From contig JBBDJG010000005.1 in the NCBI GenBank assembly GCA_040880005.1, positions 1 to 45,122 of the forward strand: a DNA stretch of 45,122 nucleotides, written 5' to 3'. A program made the position numbers and the translations under genes. The DNA is from JBBDJG01 sp040880005 (GTDB lineage Bacteria; Actinomycetota; Thermoleophilia; Solirubrobacterales; JBBDJG01). The notes beneath the pieces were generated by a model. The model ran no database searches. It had not been told where the DNA came from and worked only from the letters and a program-made list of their open reading frames with translations. Positions within the stretch are counted from its first letter, which is position 1. Every line of letters starts with the position of its first letter. Below are positions 8,367 to 16,213 of this stretch, piece by piece.

Positions 8367-9053
8367 TTGGCACTCCCAAAGGGCATCGAATTCGTGAGCC
8401 TGGAGGTTTACGGAACCCTGATCGACTGGGAGAAGGGCGTTTACGACGCGTTCCAGAAGGAGGCCGACAGAGACGGCTTCACGATCGAGCGCGACAAGCT
8501 GATCCCGTTGTTCCAGCAGATCCAGGCCGAGATCATGTCCGGCTCCTATGAGCTGTATGCGGAGGTTCTGAGACGCACAGCCGTGCGCTGCGCGGAGGAG
8601 CTGGGCTGGGTCCTCGAACCTGTGCGATCGAGCTTCCTGCCGGACAGCATTCCGTCGTGGACGCCATTTCGCGATACCAACGCGAACCTCGACCGGCTGC
8701 ACAAGAAGTATGAGCTTGGGTTGATTTCGAACATCGACGACAAGCTACTGGGTGCGACACGGCGTCACTTCCGGTCCGACTTCGACCTCGTCGTCACCGC
8801 GCAGCAAGTGCGCAGCTACAAGCCCGAGCCAGCTCACTTCAAGGAGTGCAGGCGCCGCCTCGGCCCCATGAAGAGCAAGTGGGTACACGTCGCCAGTGGA
8901 CTCGAGTCCGACGTGCTGCCCTGCATGAAGATGAAGATCCCGGTGATCTGGGTCAACAAGAGAAGGCAGGAGCTACCGAGCGGTCTGCGCACGAAGCCCG
9001 TCGCCATCGTGAAGGACCTGCGCGAGGCGTGCAAGTTGTTGAGGGCGACGTAG
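8367..9053 (+). CDS. HAD-superfamily (haloacid dehalogenase-like) protein with altered nucleophile
   Basis: This 228-residue protein resembles type II L-2-haloacid dehalogenases and related HAD hydrolases. Motif I reads SLEVYGTLIDW where the family has FDxYGTLxDW, so the nucleophilic Asp is Glu. The later motifs are intact: LISNID (motif II Ser/Asn), SYKPEPAHF (motif III Lys) and HVASGLESDVLPCMKMKIPVIWVN near the end. TTG at 8367 is chosen as start because GGAGA lies just upstream and homology begins a few residues in; the open frame extends upstream into the sucC region as a shadow. With Glu at the nucleophile position the enzyme may be inactive or altered. Confidence 0.78.
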   Translation: MALPKGIEFVSLEVYGTLIDWEKGVYDAFQKEADRDGFTIERDKLIPLFQQIQAEIMSGSYELYAEVLRRTAVRCAEELGWVLEPVRSSFLPDSIPSWTPFRDTNANLDRLHKKYELGLISNIDDKLLGATRRHFRSDFDLVVTAQQVRSYKPEPAHFKECRRRLGPMKSKWVHVASGLESDVLPCMKMKIPVIWVNKRRQELPSGLRTKPVAIVKDLREACKLLRAT

Positions 9054-9063
9054 GCGCGGTCGT

Positions 9064-9162
9064 CTAGAGAGAATCGCTCTTGCGCCGGTTGCAGTCGGCG
9101 CACAGGATCTGAAGGTTGCGCTCGCTGTTGCTGCCGCCGAGCGCCAGCGGTATCACGTGGTC
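9064..9162 (-). pseudogene. HNH endonuclease C-terminal remnant
   Basis: The minus strand encodes DHVIPLALGGSNSERNLQIL then CADCNRRKSDSL and stops at 9064-9066. This is the end of a classical HNH nuclease: DHV, the Asn of the motif (NLQ), and the CxxCNRRK zinc or structural part. A TAG at 9163-9165 comes directly before the Asp codon and no start exists, so only 32 codons survive. It sits 12 bases after the stop of the carboxylase gene. It is probably debris of an HNH gene whose 5' part was deleted when the upstream region was rearranged. Confidence 0.75.
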
Positions 9163-9177
9163 CTAAGGAAAAACCGG

Positions 9178-10956
9178 CTATTTAATGACGGCGATCGCGT
9201 CGCCGTTGGAGATCGACCCGCCCTCGGCGACCTTCAGCTCTTCGACCTTGCCGGCTCGGTGCGCCGTGATCTCGTTCTCCATCTTCATCGCCTCGATCAC
9301 CACCACCAGTGCTCCCTCCTCGACCTCCTGCCCCTTCTCGACGGCCACTTTCAGCACGGTCCCCTGGAGCGGAGACAGCAGCGTCTCACTCGATGCGTCG
9401 GTGCCGGATTCCGAGGAGCGTGCCCGCTTGGGAGGCGTCTTCAACGCCGGGCCACCGGCCGTCAGCCCGTTGGGAGTCGCGGGCGGGCCGATCACCTTTA
9501 CGTCGAAGCGCCGTCCGGAAACCTCGACCGTGTAATCCCGCTCGACCTTCTCGGCGTCCTGCTGGTCCGATTGCTCCGGTGGCGCTTCGGGCGCGAGCGA
9601 CTTCAGCCACTTCTTGTCCTCGATCAGGTCGCGACACGTCTCGCCGCGCTGCCACTGCGCGGATGCAAGCAGAGCTTCGTGGAAGGGGATCAGCGTTGGC
9701 ACGCCTTCGATCTCGAACTCGCCCAGCGCGCGCAGCATGCGCGCGGTAGCCGACTGGCGGTCGCGATCCCAGACGATCAGCTTGGCGATCATCGGGTCGT
9801 AGAGTGGCGTGATCTCCGACCCGGACAGAACGCCCGAGTCGATTCGCACTCCCGGCCCGGCCGGTTCGCGGTAGTGGGTCACCCCTCCGGGCGCCGGCGC
9901 GAAGTTCTTGTGCGCCGCCTCGGCGTTGATGCGGCATTCGATCGAATGCCCCCTCAGCTCAACGTCGTCCTGCGCAAAGGACAGCGATTCGCCGGAGGCG
10001 ATCGCGATCTGCTCTTTCACGATGTCGATACCGGTGACCATTTCGGTCACACAGTGCTCGACCTGAACGCGCGTGTTCATCTCCAAGAAGAAGTACTCTG
10101 GCTCGTCGCCGGAGCCCGCGACGAGCAGGCCCTCGATCGTTCCCGCGGAGCGGTAACCGATCGCGCGCGCGGCGTCGGTCGCGATCTTGCCGATCCGCTC
10201 GCGGAAGTCGACGTCCACCATCGGCGCCGGCGTCTCCTCTATCAGCTTCTGATGGCGGCGCTGAACCGAGCAGTCACGCTCGCCGAGGTGCACGACGTTG
10301 CCTTGCGAGTCGGCCAGCACCTGCACCTCGACGTGGCGCGGGTCCTCGAGGTATCGCTCCAGGTACACGGTCGGGTCGGAGAAGAACTTCTCGCCCTCGC
10401 GGCTCGCCCCCTCGAGCGCCTTCTCCAGCTCGTCTTCGGCCATCGCGACCCGAAAGCCCTTGCCGCCCCCTCCGCCAGCCGCCTTGACCGCGATCGGATA
10501 GCCGATCGCGACCGCCGCCTCGCTCGCGGCCTCGAGCCCGTCGACCGCCTCGGTCGTGCCGGGAACGATCGGCACGCCGGCGGCCTTCATCATCTCGCGC
10601 GCACGCGTCTTGGAGCCCATCACTTCGATTGCCTTGGCCGGCGGGCCGATGAAGACCAGCCCCTGCTTCTCGCAGACGTGCGCGAAGGGCGCGTTCTCGG
10701 CGAGGAAGCCGTAGCCGGGATGAATCGCTTCGGCGCCGGATTGGCGCGCCAGCTCGAGCAGCTTCTCGATGTGCAGGTAGCTCTCGGTTGCCGGGCCCGG
10801 ACCGAGCAGGTAGGACTCGTCGGCCTCGTGGACGTGAGGAGAGTCGCGGTCGACCTCCGAGTAGACGGCGATCGAGGTGACGCCCATTTCCCTGAGCGCC
10901 CTCATGACCCGGACCGCGATCTCGCCGCGGTTCGCTACCAGAACCTTGGAGAACAT
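9178..10956 (-). CDS. Acyl-CoA carboxylase alpha subunit: biotin carboxylase fused to BCCP
   Basis: This 592-residue protein carboxylates its own biotin using ATP and bicarbonate, supplying acetyl- or propionyl-CoA carboxylases. Residues 1-445 form the biotin carboxylase (MFSKVLVANRGEIAVRVMRA start, AAGGGGGKG ATP-loop, EMNTRVQVEHCVTE). Residues about 520-592 are the biotinyl domain with EAMKMEN; K558 carries biotin. It corresponds to actinobacterial AccA/BccA/PccA-type subunits. The likely partner is the carboxyltransferase at 18094-19662, which is not adjacent. Substrate choice (acetyl versus propionyl) is set by that beta subunit. The gene stands alone on the minus strand, and 100 bases with a hairpin separate it from the TSUP gene. 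Confidence 0.95.
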   Translation of the reverse strand: MFSKVLVANRGEIAVRVMRALREMGVTSIAVYSEVDRDSPHVHEADESYLLGPGPATESYLHIEKLLELARQSGAEAIHPGYGFLAENAPFAHVCEKQGLVFIGPPAKAIEVMGSKTRAREMMKAAGVPIVPGTTEAVDGLEAASEAAVAIGYPIAVKAAGGGGGKGFRVAMAEDELEKALEGASREGEKFFSDPTVYLERYLEDPRHVEVQVLADSQGNVVHLGERDCSVQRRHQKLIEETPAPMVDVDFRERIGKIATDAARAIGYRSAGTIEGLLVAGSGDEPEYFFLEMNTRVQVEHCVTEMVTGIDIVKEQIAIASGESLSFAQDDVELRGHSIECRINAEAAHKNFAPAPGGVTHYREPAGPGVRIDSGVLSGSEITPLYDPMIAKLIVWDRDRQSATARMLRALGEFEIEGVPTLIPFHEALLASAQWQRGETCRDLIEDKKWLKSLAPEAPPEQSDQQDAEKVERDYTVEVSGRRFDVKVIGPPATPNGLTAGGPALKTPPKRARSSESGTDASSETLLSPLQGTVLKVAVEKGQEVEEGALVVVIEAMKMENEITAHRAGKVEELKVAEGGSISNGDAIAVIK

Positions 10957-11009
10957 GGGCGCGGATATTAAGTGCTAGCGACGCGCGTAGCGCGGCGCTC
11001 GCACGTGCC

Positions 11010-11035
11010 GGGGGTCGAGGGGGCGCTGAGCCCCC
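11010..11035 (-). terminator. G-run/C-run hairpin after the sulfate operon
   Basis: GGGGGC (11019-11024) pairs with GCCCCC (11030-11035) around GCTGA. The 5' flank GGGGGTCGAGGGGG is the same as at 961-974. It lies 22 bases past the stop of the TSUP transporter gene and 54 bases before the carboxylase start, fitting an operon terminator on the minus strand. Confidence 0.55.
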
Positions 11036-11056
11036 GTTTATCTGAACGTCGGCCCG

Positions 11057-11962
11057 TCAGTCGCCGACGCCCGACGACGCCGTGTGCATCGGCCGGTAGT
11101 GGCGCACGAGCTGCTGCACGATCAACCCGAGCGCGAACGCGGCGCCGACGCCGATGACCGCGCCGAGTGGAATGTTCGCGCCGGCCTTGTCGAACAGCGC
11201 GAGCGCGGCGGCGATCATCACCACTCCGAGCGCGGTTCGAAGGACGCCGGTCGGGAGCTTGACGGTGAGATGGCTGCCGATCCACACGCCGGGAATCGAG
11301 CCGATCAGAATTGTTCCGACGATCGCGAAGTTGATGTTGCCGCTCAGCAGATGCGCGATCGCGGCGGCCCAGAGCAGCACCGCGGCGTGGAACACGTCGG
11401 TTCCCACGACCTTCCTCGGCGCCATGCGGTAGAGGGCGATCAGAAAGACCGCGATCAGCGTGCCGCTGCCGGCCGAGGTGAGCCCGATCACGAAGCCTGT
11501 CGTCGCGCCGATCGCCACCGCGGCGATCTTCAAGCCACGCGTCAACTCGAAGTGCTCTCGTTCGCCGTTGATCATGCGCGGCACGAACAGCGAACGAATC
11601 AGCACGAGTGTGCCCACCACCACGAGCGCGACGGCCAACACGGTCAGCACGATGTTGTCGAGGTCCTTGCCGTACTTGTGGTGCAGGATGTCCAACACCC
11701 AAACGCCGGCGATCGCGGCCGGCACGCTCCCGAGCGCGAGCCAGAAGGACAGCCCGAGGTTGACCGTCTTCAGCTTCAGGTGGCGCCAGCCGCCGACCGT
11801 CTTCGTGACGGCGGCGTAGGCGATGTCGGAGCCGATCGCGGTCACCGGCGCCGTCCCGGTGAACAGGATCAGGAGGGGCGTCATCAACGACCCGCCACCC
11901 ATGCCGGTGATGCCGACGAGGAAACCGACGCCAAGCCCGAAGACGATCAGGAGGGGGTCCAT
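11057..11962 (-). CDS. TSUP (TauE/SafE) family sulfur-anion transporter
   Basis: This 301-residue integral membrane protein has about eight or nine helices and the TSUP opening motif GITGMGGGSLMTPLLILF, repeated in weaker form as GLTSAGSGTLIAVFLI in the second half, which reflects the family's internal duplication. TSUP proteins move sulfite, sulfate, thiosulfate or sulfonates. As third gene of the cysH-sat operon, 11 bases after sat, it most likely imports sulfate/thiosulfate or exports excess sulfite; the direction is not readable. The C-terminus is short and basic. No other sulfate importer is present in the window. Confidence 0.88.
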   Translation of the reverse strand: MDPLLIVFGLGVGFLVGITGMGGGSLMTPLLILFTGTAPVTAIGSDIAYAAVTKTVGGWRHLKLKTVNLGLSFWLALGSVPAAIAGVWVLDILHHKYGKDLDNIVLTVLAVALVVVGTLVLIRSLFVPRMINGEREHFELTRGLKIAAVAIGATTGFVIGLTSAGSGTLIAVFLIALYRMAPRKVVGTDVFHAAVLLWAAAIAHLLSGNINFAIVGTILIGSIPGVWIGSHLTVKLPTGVLRTALGVVMIAAALALFDKAGANIPLGAVIGVGAAFALGLIVQQLVRHYRPMHTASSGVGD

Positions 11963-11973
11963 TTGCGTGCTTC

Positions 11974-13146
11974 CTACGCTGTGACGGCCTCGCGAGCTTC
12001 TTGGGAGGCCGCGATCAGGATGTCGGCGACTTTGGGACGGGTGAACTCTTCGGGTGGCCGCTCGCCAGCGTTCAGCATCTCGCGCACCTTCGTGCCACTC
12101 AGGAAGACTCGATCCTCGGGCCCGGCCGGGCTCGTCTTGGTCGTCGCCATGCCCTTGGTGATCTTGCAGTAGAAGGCGTGCTCGAACATGAGTGGCTCGA
12201 TCTCCAGTTCGTGCGGCTCGAACTCCTCGAAGATCTCCTGCGCGTCGTAGGTGCCGTAGTAGTCGCCGACGCCAGCGTGATCGCGGCCGACGATGAAATG
12301 TGTGCAGCCATAGTTGCGACGGATCAGTGCGTGGAAGATCGCCTCGCGCGGGCCCGCGTAGCGCATGGCGGCCGGGTTGATCGCCAGCAGCACTCGATCG
12401 GTGGGGTAGTAGCCGTCGATCAGCGTCTCGTAGCAGCGCATGCGCACGTCGGCGGGGATGTCGTCGGACTTGGTCTCTCCGACCAGTGGATGGATGAACA
12501 GACCATCGACACCCTCCAGCGCCGCCTTGGTGATGTACTCGTGCGCGCGGTGAATAGGGTTGCGCGTCTGGAAGCCCACGACCGTGTGCCAGCCACGTTC
12601 GGCGAACGCCTTGCGCGACGCGGCCGGGGGGAGGATGTAGTCCTCGAATGCGTCGGGGTGCTCGGGCAGGTTGACGACCGTCACCGGGCCGGCGATGCAG
12701 CGCGAGCCCTCGGCCTTCAGCGCGGCGACGCCGGGGTGTGCGTCGTCGGTCGTGCGGTACACGTTGAGAGCCTCACGCTCGACGTCACGCTCGAAGACCT
12801 CTTCGACCGTCAGCACGGCAAGCAACCGGCCGGCCGGGCTTTGCAGCGCGAGACTGTCGCCTGCGCTTGCGTCCACCTCGGTCGCGAGCGTGATCGGGAT
12901 GCTCCACGCCAGACCGTCCGCGAGGCGCATCTCATCGACGACGCGACGCCAGTCCTCGGATCCTTGAAAACCGCGCAGCGGACTGAAACCGCCAACCGCG
13001 AGCAGCTCGAGGTCGGCCGCTTGTCGCGCGCTCAACGTGACCGCGGCGAGTCCCGGCGAGCTTTCGATCAGGGCGTCGCGCTCGGCGTCGCTCGCACGCA
13101 GGTCAACGAGCGTGCCGCCGTGGGGATCAATCAGATGGTGGCTCAT
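11974..13146 (-). CDS. sat: Sulfate adenylyltransferase (ATP sulfurylase)
   Basis: Sat (390 residues) makes adenylyl sulfate (APS) and pyrophosphate from ATP and sulfate. It is the homo-oligomeric Sat/MET3-type enzyme rather than CysD/CysN. Recognisable parts are the N-terminal PUA-like domain, FQTRNPIHRAHEYI with the HxxH nucleotide motif, LLAINPAAMRYAGPREAIFH, the GRDHAGVGDYYGTYDAQEIF block and FLSGTKVREML near the end. No APS kinase domain is fused. It lies 19 bases downstream of cysH and 11 bases upstream of the TSUP gene, forming one operon that feeds APS directly to CysH. Confidence 0.96.
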   Translation of the reverse strand: MSHHLIDPHGGTLVDLRASDAERDALIESSPGLAAVTLSARQAADLELLAVGGFSPLRGFQGSEDWRRVVDEMRLADGLAWSIPITLATEVDASAGDSLALQSPAGRLLAVLTVEEVFERDVEREALNVYRTTDDAHPGVAALKAEGSRCIAGPVTVVNLPEHPDAFEDYILPPAASRKAFAERGWHTVVGFQTRNPIHRAHEYITKAALEGVDGLFIHPLVGETKSDDIPADVRMRCYETLIDGYYPTDRVLLAINPAAMRYAGPREAIFHALIRRNYGCTHFIVGRDHAGVGDYYGTYDAQEIFEEFEPHELEIEPLMFEHAFYCKITKGMATTKTSPAGPEDRVFLSGTKVREMLNAGERPPEEFTRPKVADILIAASQEAREAVTA

Positions 13147-13165
13147 GGCAGGTGCCGGAGCCGAG

Positions 13166-13900
13166 TTACTTCGACTCGGCCTTTGCTTCCGCCTCGGAGG
13201 GATGCAGCCCGCACTCAGTCTTGTCCTGGTCCGCCCAGCGACCGGCGCGCGGGTCTTCGCCCGGCATCACTGGACGCGTGCAGTAAGTGCAGCCGATCGA
13301 CGGGAAGTTGCGATCGTGCAGCGGGTTGTAGGGGACGTCGTTGGCCTTGATGTAGTTCCAGACGTCGTCGAGCGACCAGTCGGCGAGCGGGCTCGCTTTG
13401 ACGAGTCCGAACTTGCCGTCCCACTCGACCTTCTTCGTATTCGCACGTGTCGGCGCCTGATCGCGCCGCACGCCCGTGATCCAGGCGTCAACTTCTCCGA
13501 GCGCGCGCTTGAGTGGCTCGACCTTGCGGATGTTGCAGCACTCGCCGGGCTCGCGCTCCCAAAGCTTGTCGCCGTGCTCGGCGGCCTGCTGCTCGGGCGT
13601 GAGGTTGTGATAGCGCTCGAACTTGATACTCGGCCAGGTGAGCGCGAACACGTCGCGTGTCTCGTAGGTCTCGGGGAACAAGAAGTCCGTGTCGAGGTAG
13701 AACGCGCGGGCGTCGGGCTGGATCTTGCTCAGCATGTGCAGCAACACCGACTCCTCCTGCTGGAAGGAGCAGGCGAGGTAGAGGCTGGGGTGGAAGTTGT
13801 CCACCATCCACTGCAACGTCGCCTCGGGGCCCTGGGGCTCCAGCTCGGCGGCTACCGCTTCAAGTGCTTCGGGCGTCCAAGTCTTGGTCGTGGTGGCCAT
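13166..13900 (-). CDS. cysH: Adenylyl-sulfate (APS) reductase, Fe-S type
   Basis: CysH (244 residues) reduces APS to sulfite with thioredoxin. The PP-loop region is SLYLACSFQQEESVLLHML. The CC pair in GECCNIRKVEPLKRAL and the CTYC pair in SIGCTYCTRP are the four ligands of the [4Fe-4S] cluster that marks APS-using enzymes, and ECGLH near the C-terminus carries the catalytic Cys. This agrees with the absence of an APS kinase gene. It is first in the operon cysH-sat-TSUP. The 195-base leader (13901-14095) holds an A/T-rich patch near 13955-13985 that may be the promoter and a perfect hairpin at 14026-14050 belonging to the dodecin gene end. Confidence 0.95.
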   Translation of the reverse strand: MATTTKTWTPEALEAVAAELEPQGPEATLQWMVDNFHPSLYLACSFQQEESVLLHMLSKIQPDARAFYLDTDFLFPETYETRDVFALTWPSIKFERYHNLTPEQQAAEHGDKLWEREPGECCNIRKVEPLKRALGEVDAWITGVRRDQAPTRANTKKVEWDGKFGLVKASPLADWSLDDVWNYIKANDVPYNPLHDRNFPSIGCTYCTRPVMPGEDPRAGRWADQDKTECGLHPSEAEAKAESK

Positions 13901-14025
13901 GCGAACGGTCCTTTCGATTTCCCGGCCCTTTCCCCGTCCCAGGGGCTGGTCCTAAAAATAACACAATCCTGACTGAAATTAGGGTCTTTCCCGATATATC
14001 GGCACGGAAGGGCCGTTCCTCAAGC

Positions 14026-14050
14026 CGAAGACCCGCCTCAGGCGGGTCTT
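14026..14050 (-). terminator. Perfect 11-bp hairpin, terminator after dodecin
   Basis: GAAGACCCGCC (14026-14036) and GGCGGGTCTTC (14040-14050) pair fully around TCA. It lies 46 bases past the dodecin stop and upstream of the cysH leader, so it separates the two minus-strand units. A second G-run/C-run sequence at 14074-14089 lies nearer the stop. Confidence 0.6.
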
Positions 14051-14095
14051 CAGAGTCCCTCAGGATAGCGGGCGGGGTCTGGGCCCCCCGGCAAT

Positions 14096-14302
14096 CTACT
14101 CGCCGACGCGCTCGATCAGGAAGGCTATTCGCACGTGGGCCCGCCACTCGTCGAGGTTCTCGCCACGCAGGCCGGTGGAGATCACATCGACAGCCTTGAT
14201 GTTGCGCAGCGTCGCGCGTGCCTCGCCGAGCGCCTGTTGGACGGCGTCGTCGGAACTCTTGCCAGAGGTACCGATCAACTCGATGATTTTGACTGCGGCC
14301 AT
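14096..14302 (-). CDS. Dodecin family flavin-binding protein
   Basis: This 68-residue protein matches dodecin in length and sequence: MAAVKIIELIGTSGKSSDDA, a central helix, then LRNIKAVDVISTGLRGENLD and a final strand VRIAFLIERV. Dodecins are small dodecameric cytosolic shells that bind and buffer FMN, riboflavin or CoA. The Trp in the ENLDEWRAHV segment fits the flavin-stacking position. A good GGAGG lies nine bases before the ATG. It is transcribed on its own from the 91-base gap downstream of the epsilon-like gene and ends at the hairpin pair before cysH. Confidence 0.92.
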   Translation of the reverse strand: MAAVKIIELIGTSGKSSDDAVQQALGEARATLRNIKAVDVISTGLRGENLDEWRAHVRIAFLIERVGE

Positions 14303-14393
14303 GCTCGTATACCTCCGGTTTGGTTAGTAATCAGATGCAGTTGTAACTCATCAGCGCGCGCCGTGCCAGAGCCCGCGGCTTCTCACCGGCCTC

Positions 14394-14624
14394 TCAAAGG
14401 TCGTCTCCCCATGGGGTCGGGGCGGCCAGGCCGATCGCCTCGAGAATTGCCGCGCGCGCCCACGGGGAGGCCGCCGTCGCGCCGCCGGGTGCGATTGCGG
14501 GGGCCGTATCGGCAAAAAAACGCTCGAGCGCCGCTGCGATCGCGGCAGTCTCCTCGGGGCCGGCACCGGGGGCGACCAGCTCGAGCGCTGGGCGTGGCGG
14601 GCGCCGTCTGCCGTTAGAGGTCAT
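14394..14624 (-). CDS. Acyl-CoA carboxylase epsilon-subunit-like small protein
   Basis: From ATG 14624 this frame gives 76 residues: a basic start, then ALELVAPGAGPEETAAIAAA, an acidic/Phe helix ending LERFFADTA, and SPWARAAILEAIG. The pattern of a P-x-E-E-x-A-A-(I/L) helix with a terminal Ser-x-Trp is that of actinobacterial acyl-CoA carboxylase epsilon subunits (AccE), which tune the alpha/beta complex. The resemblance is moderate because the family is short and divergent. It is divergent from the ornithine cyclodeaminase homologue (16 bases between starts), so both promoters overlap the coding ends. The matching large subunits are encoded at 9178-10956 and 18094-19662. Confidence 0.6.
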   Translation of the reverse strand: MTSNGRRRPPRPALELVAPGAGPEETAAIAAALERFFADTAPAIAPGGATAASPWARAAILEAIGLAAPTPWGDDL

Positions 14625-14640
14625 GCTTTCAAGGTTACCC

Positions 14641-15600
14641 ATGGCTCGGATCCCGGTACTCGACCACGACCAGGTGCTCTCTGCCGTGTCGCCGGCGGAG
14701 GCGATCGATCGCGTCCGTGAGGCGTTCATCAGCTTCGGGCGCGGCGAATGGGAGATGCCACCCAAGACCTATCTGCCGAGCCCGCCGCACGGGGACTTTC
14801 GCGCGATGCCCGTGCGCGGCGAAGGCCTGGCGATCCTCAAGTGGGTCACTTCGTTCCCGGCCAACCCCATCAGGGGCCTTCCAACCGTGACCGGAGTTGT
14901 GCTCGTGTCGGATGCCGCCACCGGCGAGCCGGCGGCGATGCTCGATGCGCGGGCCGTGACCGCGCTGCGCACCGGCGCGGTTGCCGCCGTCGCGGCTCAG
15001 GAGCTTGCGCGCGAAGACGCGCGCAGCGTCGGGCTGGTCGGTTGCGGTTTGCACGGCGGCTGGGCCGGACGTTGCATGGCCGATGCGGAGTACGGGCCCG
15101 GCGTCTGCTTCGATCCGGACCCGGATGCCGCCGCGCGCGTGGCGGCAGAGCTGGGTTGGGAGGTCGGCGACCTCGGGGACGCGCTCGCCTGCGAGATCGT
15201 CTGCACCGTGACCCCCGGTTCGAAGCCGGTCATTCGCGCGGCGGATCTGAGGTCGGGCCAGCACCTGAACCTGCTCGGCGCCGACGGCCCGGGCAAGGCC
15301 GAGGCGGAAATTGACGCGATCGCTCGCGTGCGCGACGAGGGCCGCCTGTTCTGCGACGAGTGGCACCAGGCGGGCCACGGCGGCGAGCTGACCGGGGCGG
15401 CCGCCACCGGCGTGATCGATCGCGATGACGTAACCGAGCTTGGTGCGGTTTGCTCGGGGCTGGCGGACGGCCGCTCGACCGACGCTCAGATCACCCTGTT
15501 CGACTCGACCGGGCTGGCGATTCAGGACCTCGCGATTGCGCTCGGGGCGCTCGCGGCGATCGAGGCCGAGGTCGTGAGACCTCAGTTCGTGTCCCTCTGA
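14641..15600 (+). CDS. Ornithine cyclodeaminase/mu-crystallin family protein
   Basis: This 319-residue protein has the family fold: a substrate-binding part with MPPKTYLP and RAMPVRGEGLAILKWVTSFP (the Lys is the conserved catalytic position), DARAVTALRTGAVAAVAA, then a Rossmann NAD(P) domain starting VGLVGCGLHGGWAGRC. The family includes ornithine cyclodeaminase, alanine dehydrogenase and imine reductases, and the specific substrate is not evident. ATG 14641 is preferred over 14623 because AAGG lies upstream and homology starts there. The dinucleotide loop reads GCGLHG where many members have GxGxQ/A, a small variation. Confidence 0.85.
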   Translation: MARIPVLDHDQVLSAVSPAEAIDRVREAFISFGRGEWEMPPKTYLPSPPHGDFRAMPVRGEGLAILKWVTSFPANPIRGLPTVTGVVLVSDAATGEPAAMLDARAVTALRTGAVAAVAAQELAREDARSVGLVGCGLHGGWAGRCMADAEYGPGVCFDPDPDAAARVAAELGWEVGDLGDALACEIVCTVTPGSKPVIRAADLRSGQHLNLLGADGPGKAEAEIDAIARVRDEGRLFCDEWHQAGHGGELTGAAATGVIDRDDVTELGAVCSGLADGRSTDAQITLFDSTGLAIQDLAIALGALAAIEAEVVRPQFVSL

Positions 15601-15601
15601 C

Positions 15602-16213
15602 CTACAGCGCTCCCTCCAACTCCAGCAGCAGCTTCTTGTATTCGAGCCCGCCGCCGTAGCCGCCGAGCCCGCCGCCGCTGTGCAGCACGCGGTGGCAGGG
15701 CACCACGATCGGTATCGGGTTCGCGCCGAGCGCGTTCCCGGCCGCGCGAGCGCCGCGTGGACTGCCCGCAGCCGCCGCCATATCGCGGTAGGTGCTGACC
15801 TCGCCGTAGGGGATCTTGGCGGTGTGCTTCAGCACCTTGCGCGTGAAGCCACCGGTCAGCGACCAGTCGATCGGCAGGTCGAAGCTCGTTCGCTTGCCCG
15901 CGAAGTACTCGTCCAGCTCGCTGCGCACGCCGTCGAAGTAGGACGGCACCTCGAGAACTCTTGGCGAGATGCGTGCGGCGAGGTCGTTCAGCGCCTCTTC
16001 CGCGTCCCAGAAGTCACCGTAGGCGATACGAACGAGACCGCGCGGCGTCGCCGCGACCAGCACCTCTCCTACGGGAAGCTCCATTGTCGTGTAGGCGACA
16101 TCGACCATGCCGCTCCCGGCTGCAGTGTCGGAGAACGAGGATGCGACCGCGGACGCGTGCTCCGCAACGTCGCTGCGCCTCGCTTGCTTGAGCATCGTAG
16201 TAAGATCGTTCAT
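15602..16213 (-). CDS. ogt: Methylated-DNA-protein-cysteine methyltransferase
   Basis: Ogt (203 residues) repairs O6-alkylguanine by irreversible transfer to C173 in the VPCHRV motif. It also has the family's ALGANPIPIV block before it and the YGEVSTYRDMA helix-turn-helix that holds DNA. Residues 1-35 (MNDLTTMLKQARRSDVAEHA then a Ser/Ala-rich linker) are an extra N-terminal extension not needed for repair. The ATG at 16213 overlaps the TGA of the sigma-factor gene (ATGA), so translation is coupled. An alternative ATG at 16222 would add three residues. The extension could be an anti-sigma-like helix given the partner gene, which is speculation. Confidence 0.93.
   Translation of the reverse strand: MNDLTTMLKQARRSDVAEHASAVASSFSDTAAGSGMVDVAYTTMELPVGEVLVAATPRGLVRIAYGDFWDAEEALNDLAARISPRVLEVPSYFDGVRSELDEYFAGKRTSFDLPIDWSLTGGFTRKVLKHTAKIPYGEVSTYRDMAAAAGSPRGARAAGNALGANPIPIVVPCHRVLHSGGGLGGYGGGLEYKKLLLELEGAL

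Noticed and set aside
9157..10971. 604-residue plus-strand frame opposite the biotin carboxylase
   Set aside because: Antisense shadow of a highly conserved gene, without homology or a ribosome binding site.
13901..14095. SAM or other riboswitch upstream of cysH
   Set aside because: None of the conserved SAM-I, SAM-II or SAM-IV blocks is present; the only strong fold is the dodecin terminator.
14349..14393. Extra small gene between dodecin and the epsilon-like gene
   Set aside because: No frame with a start, ribosome binding site and plausible protein; it probably carries the dodecin promoter.
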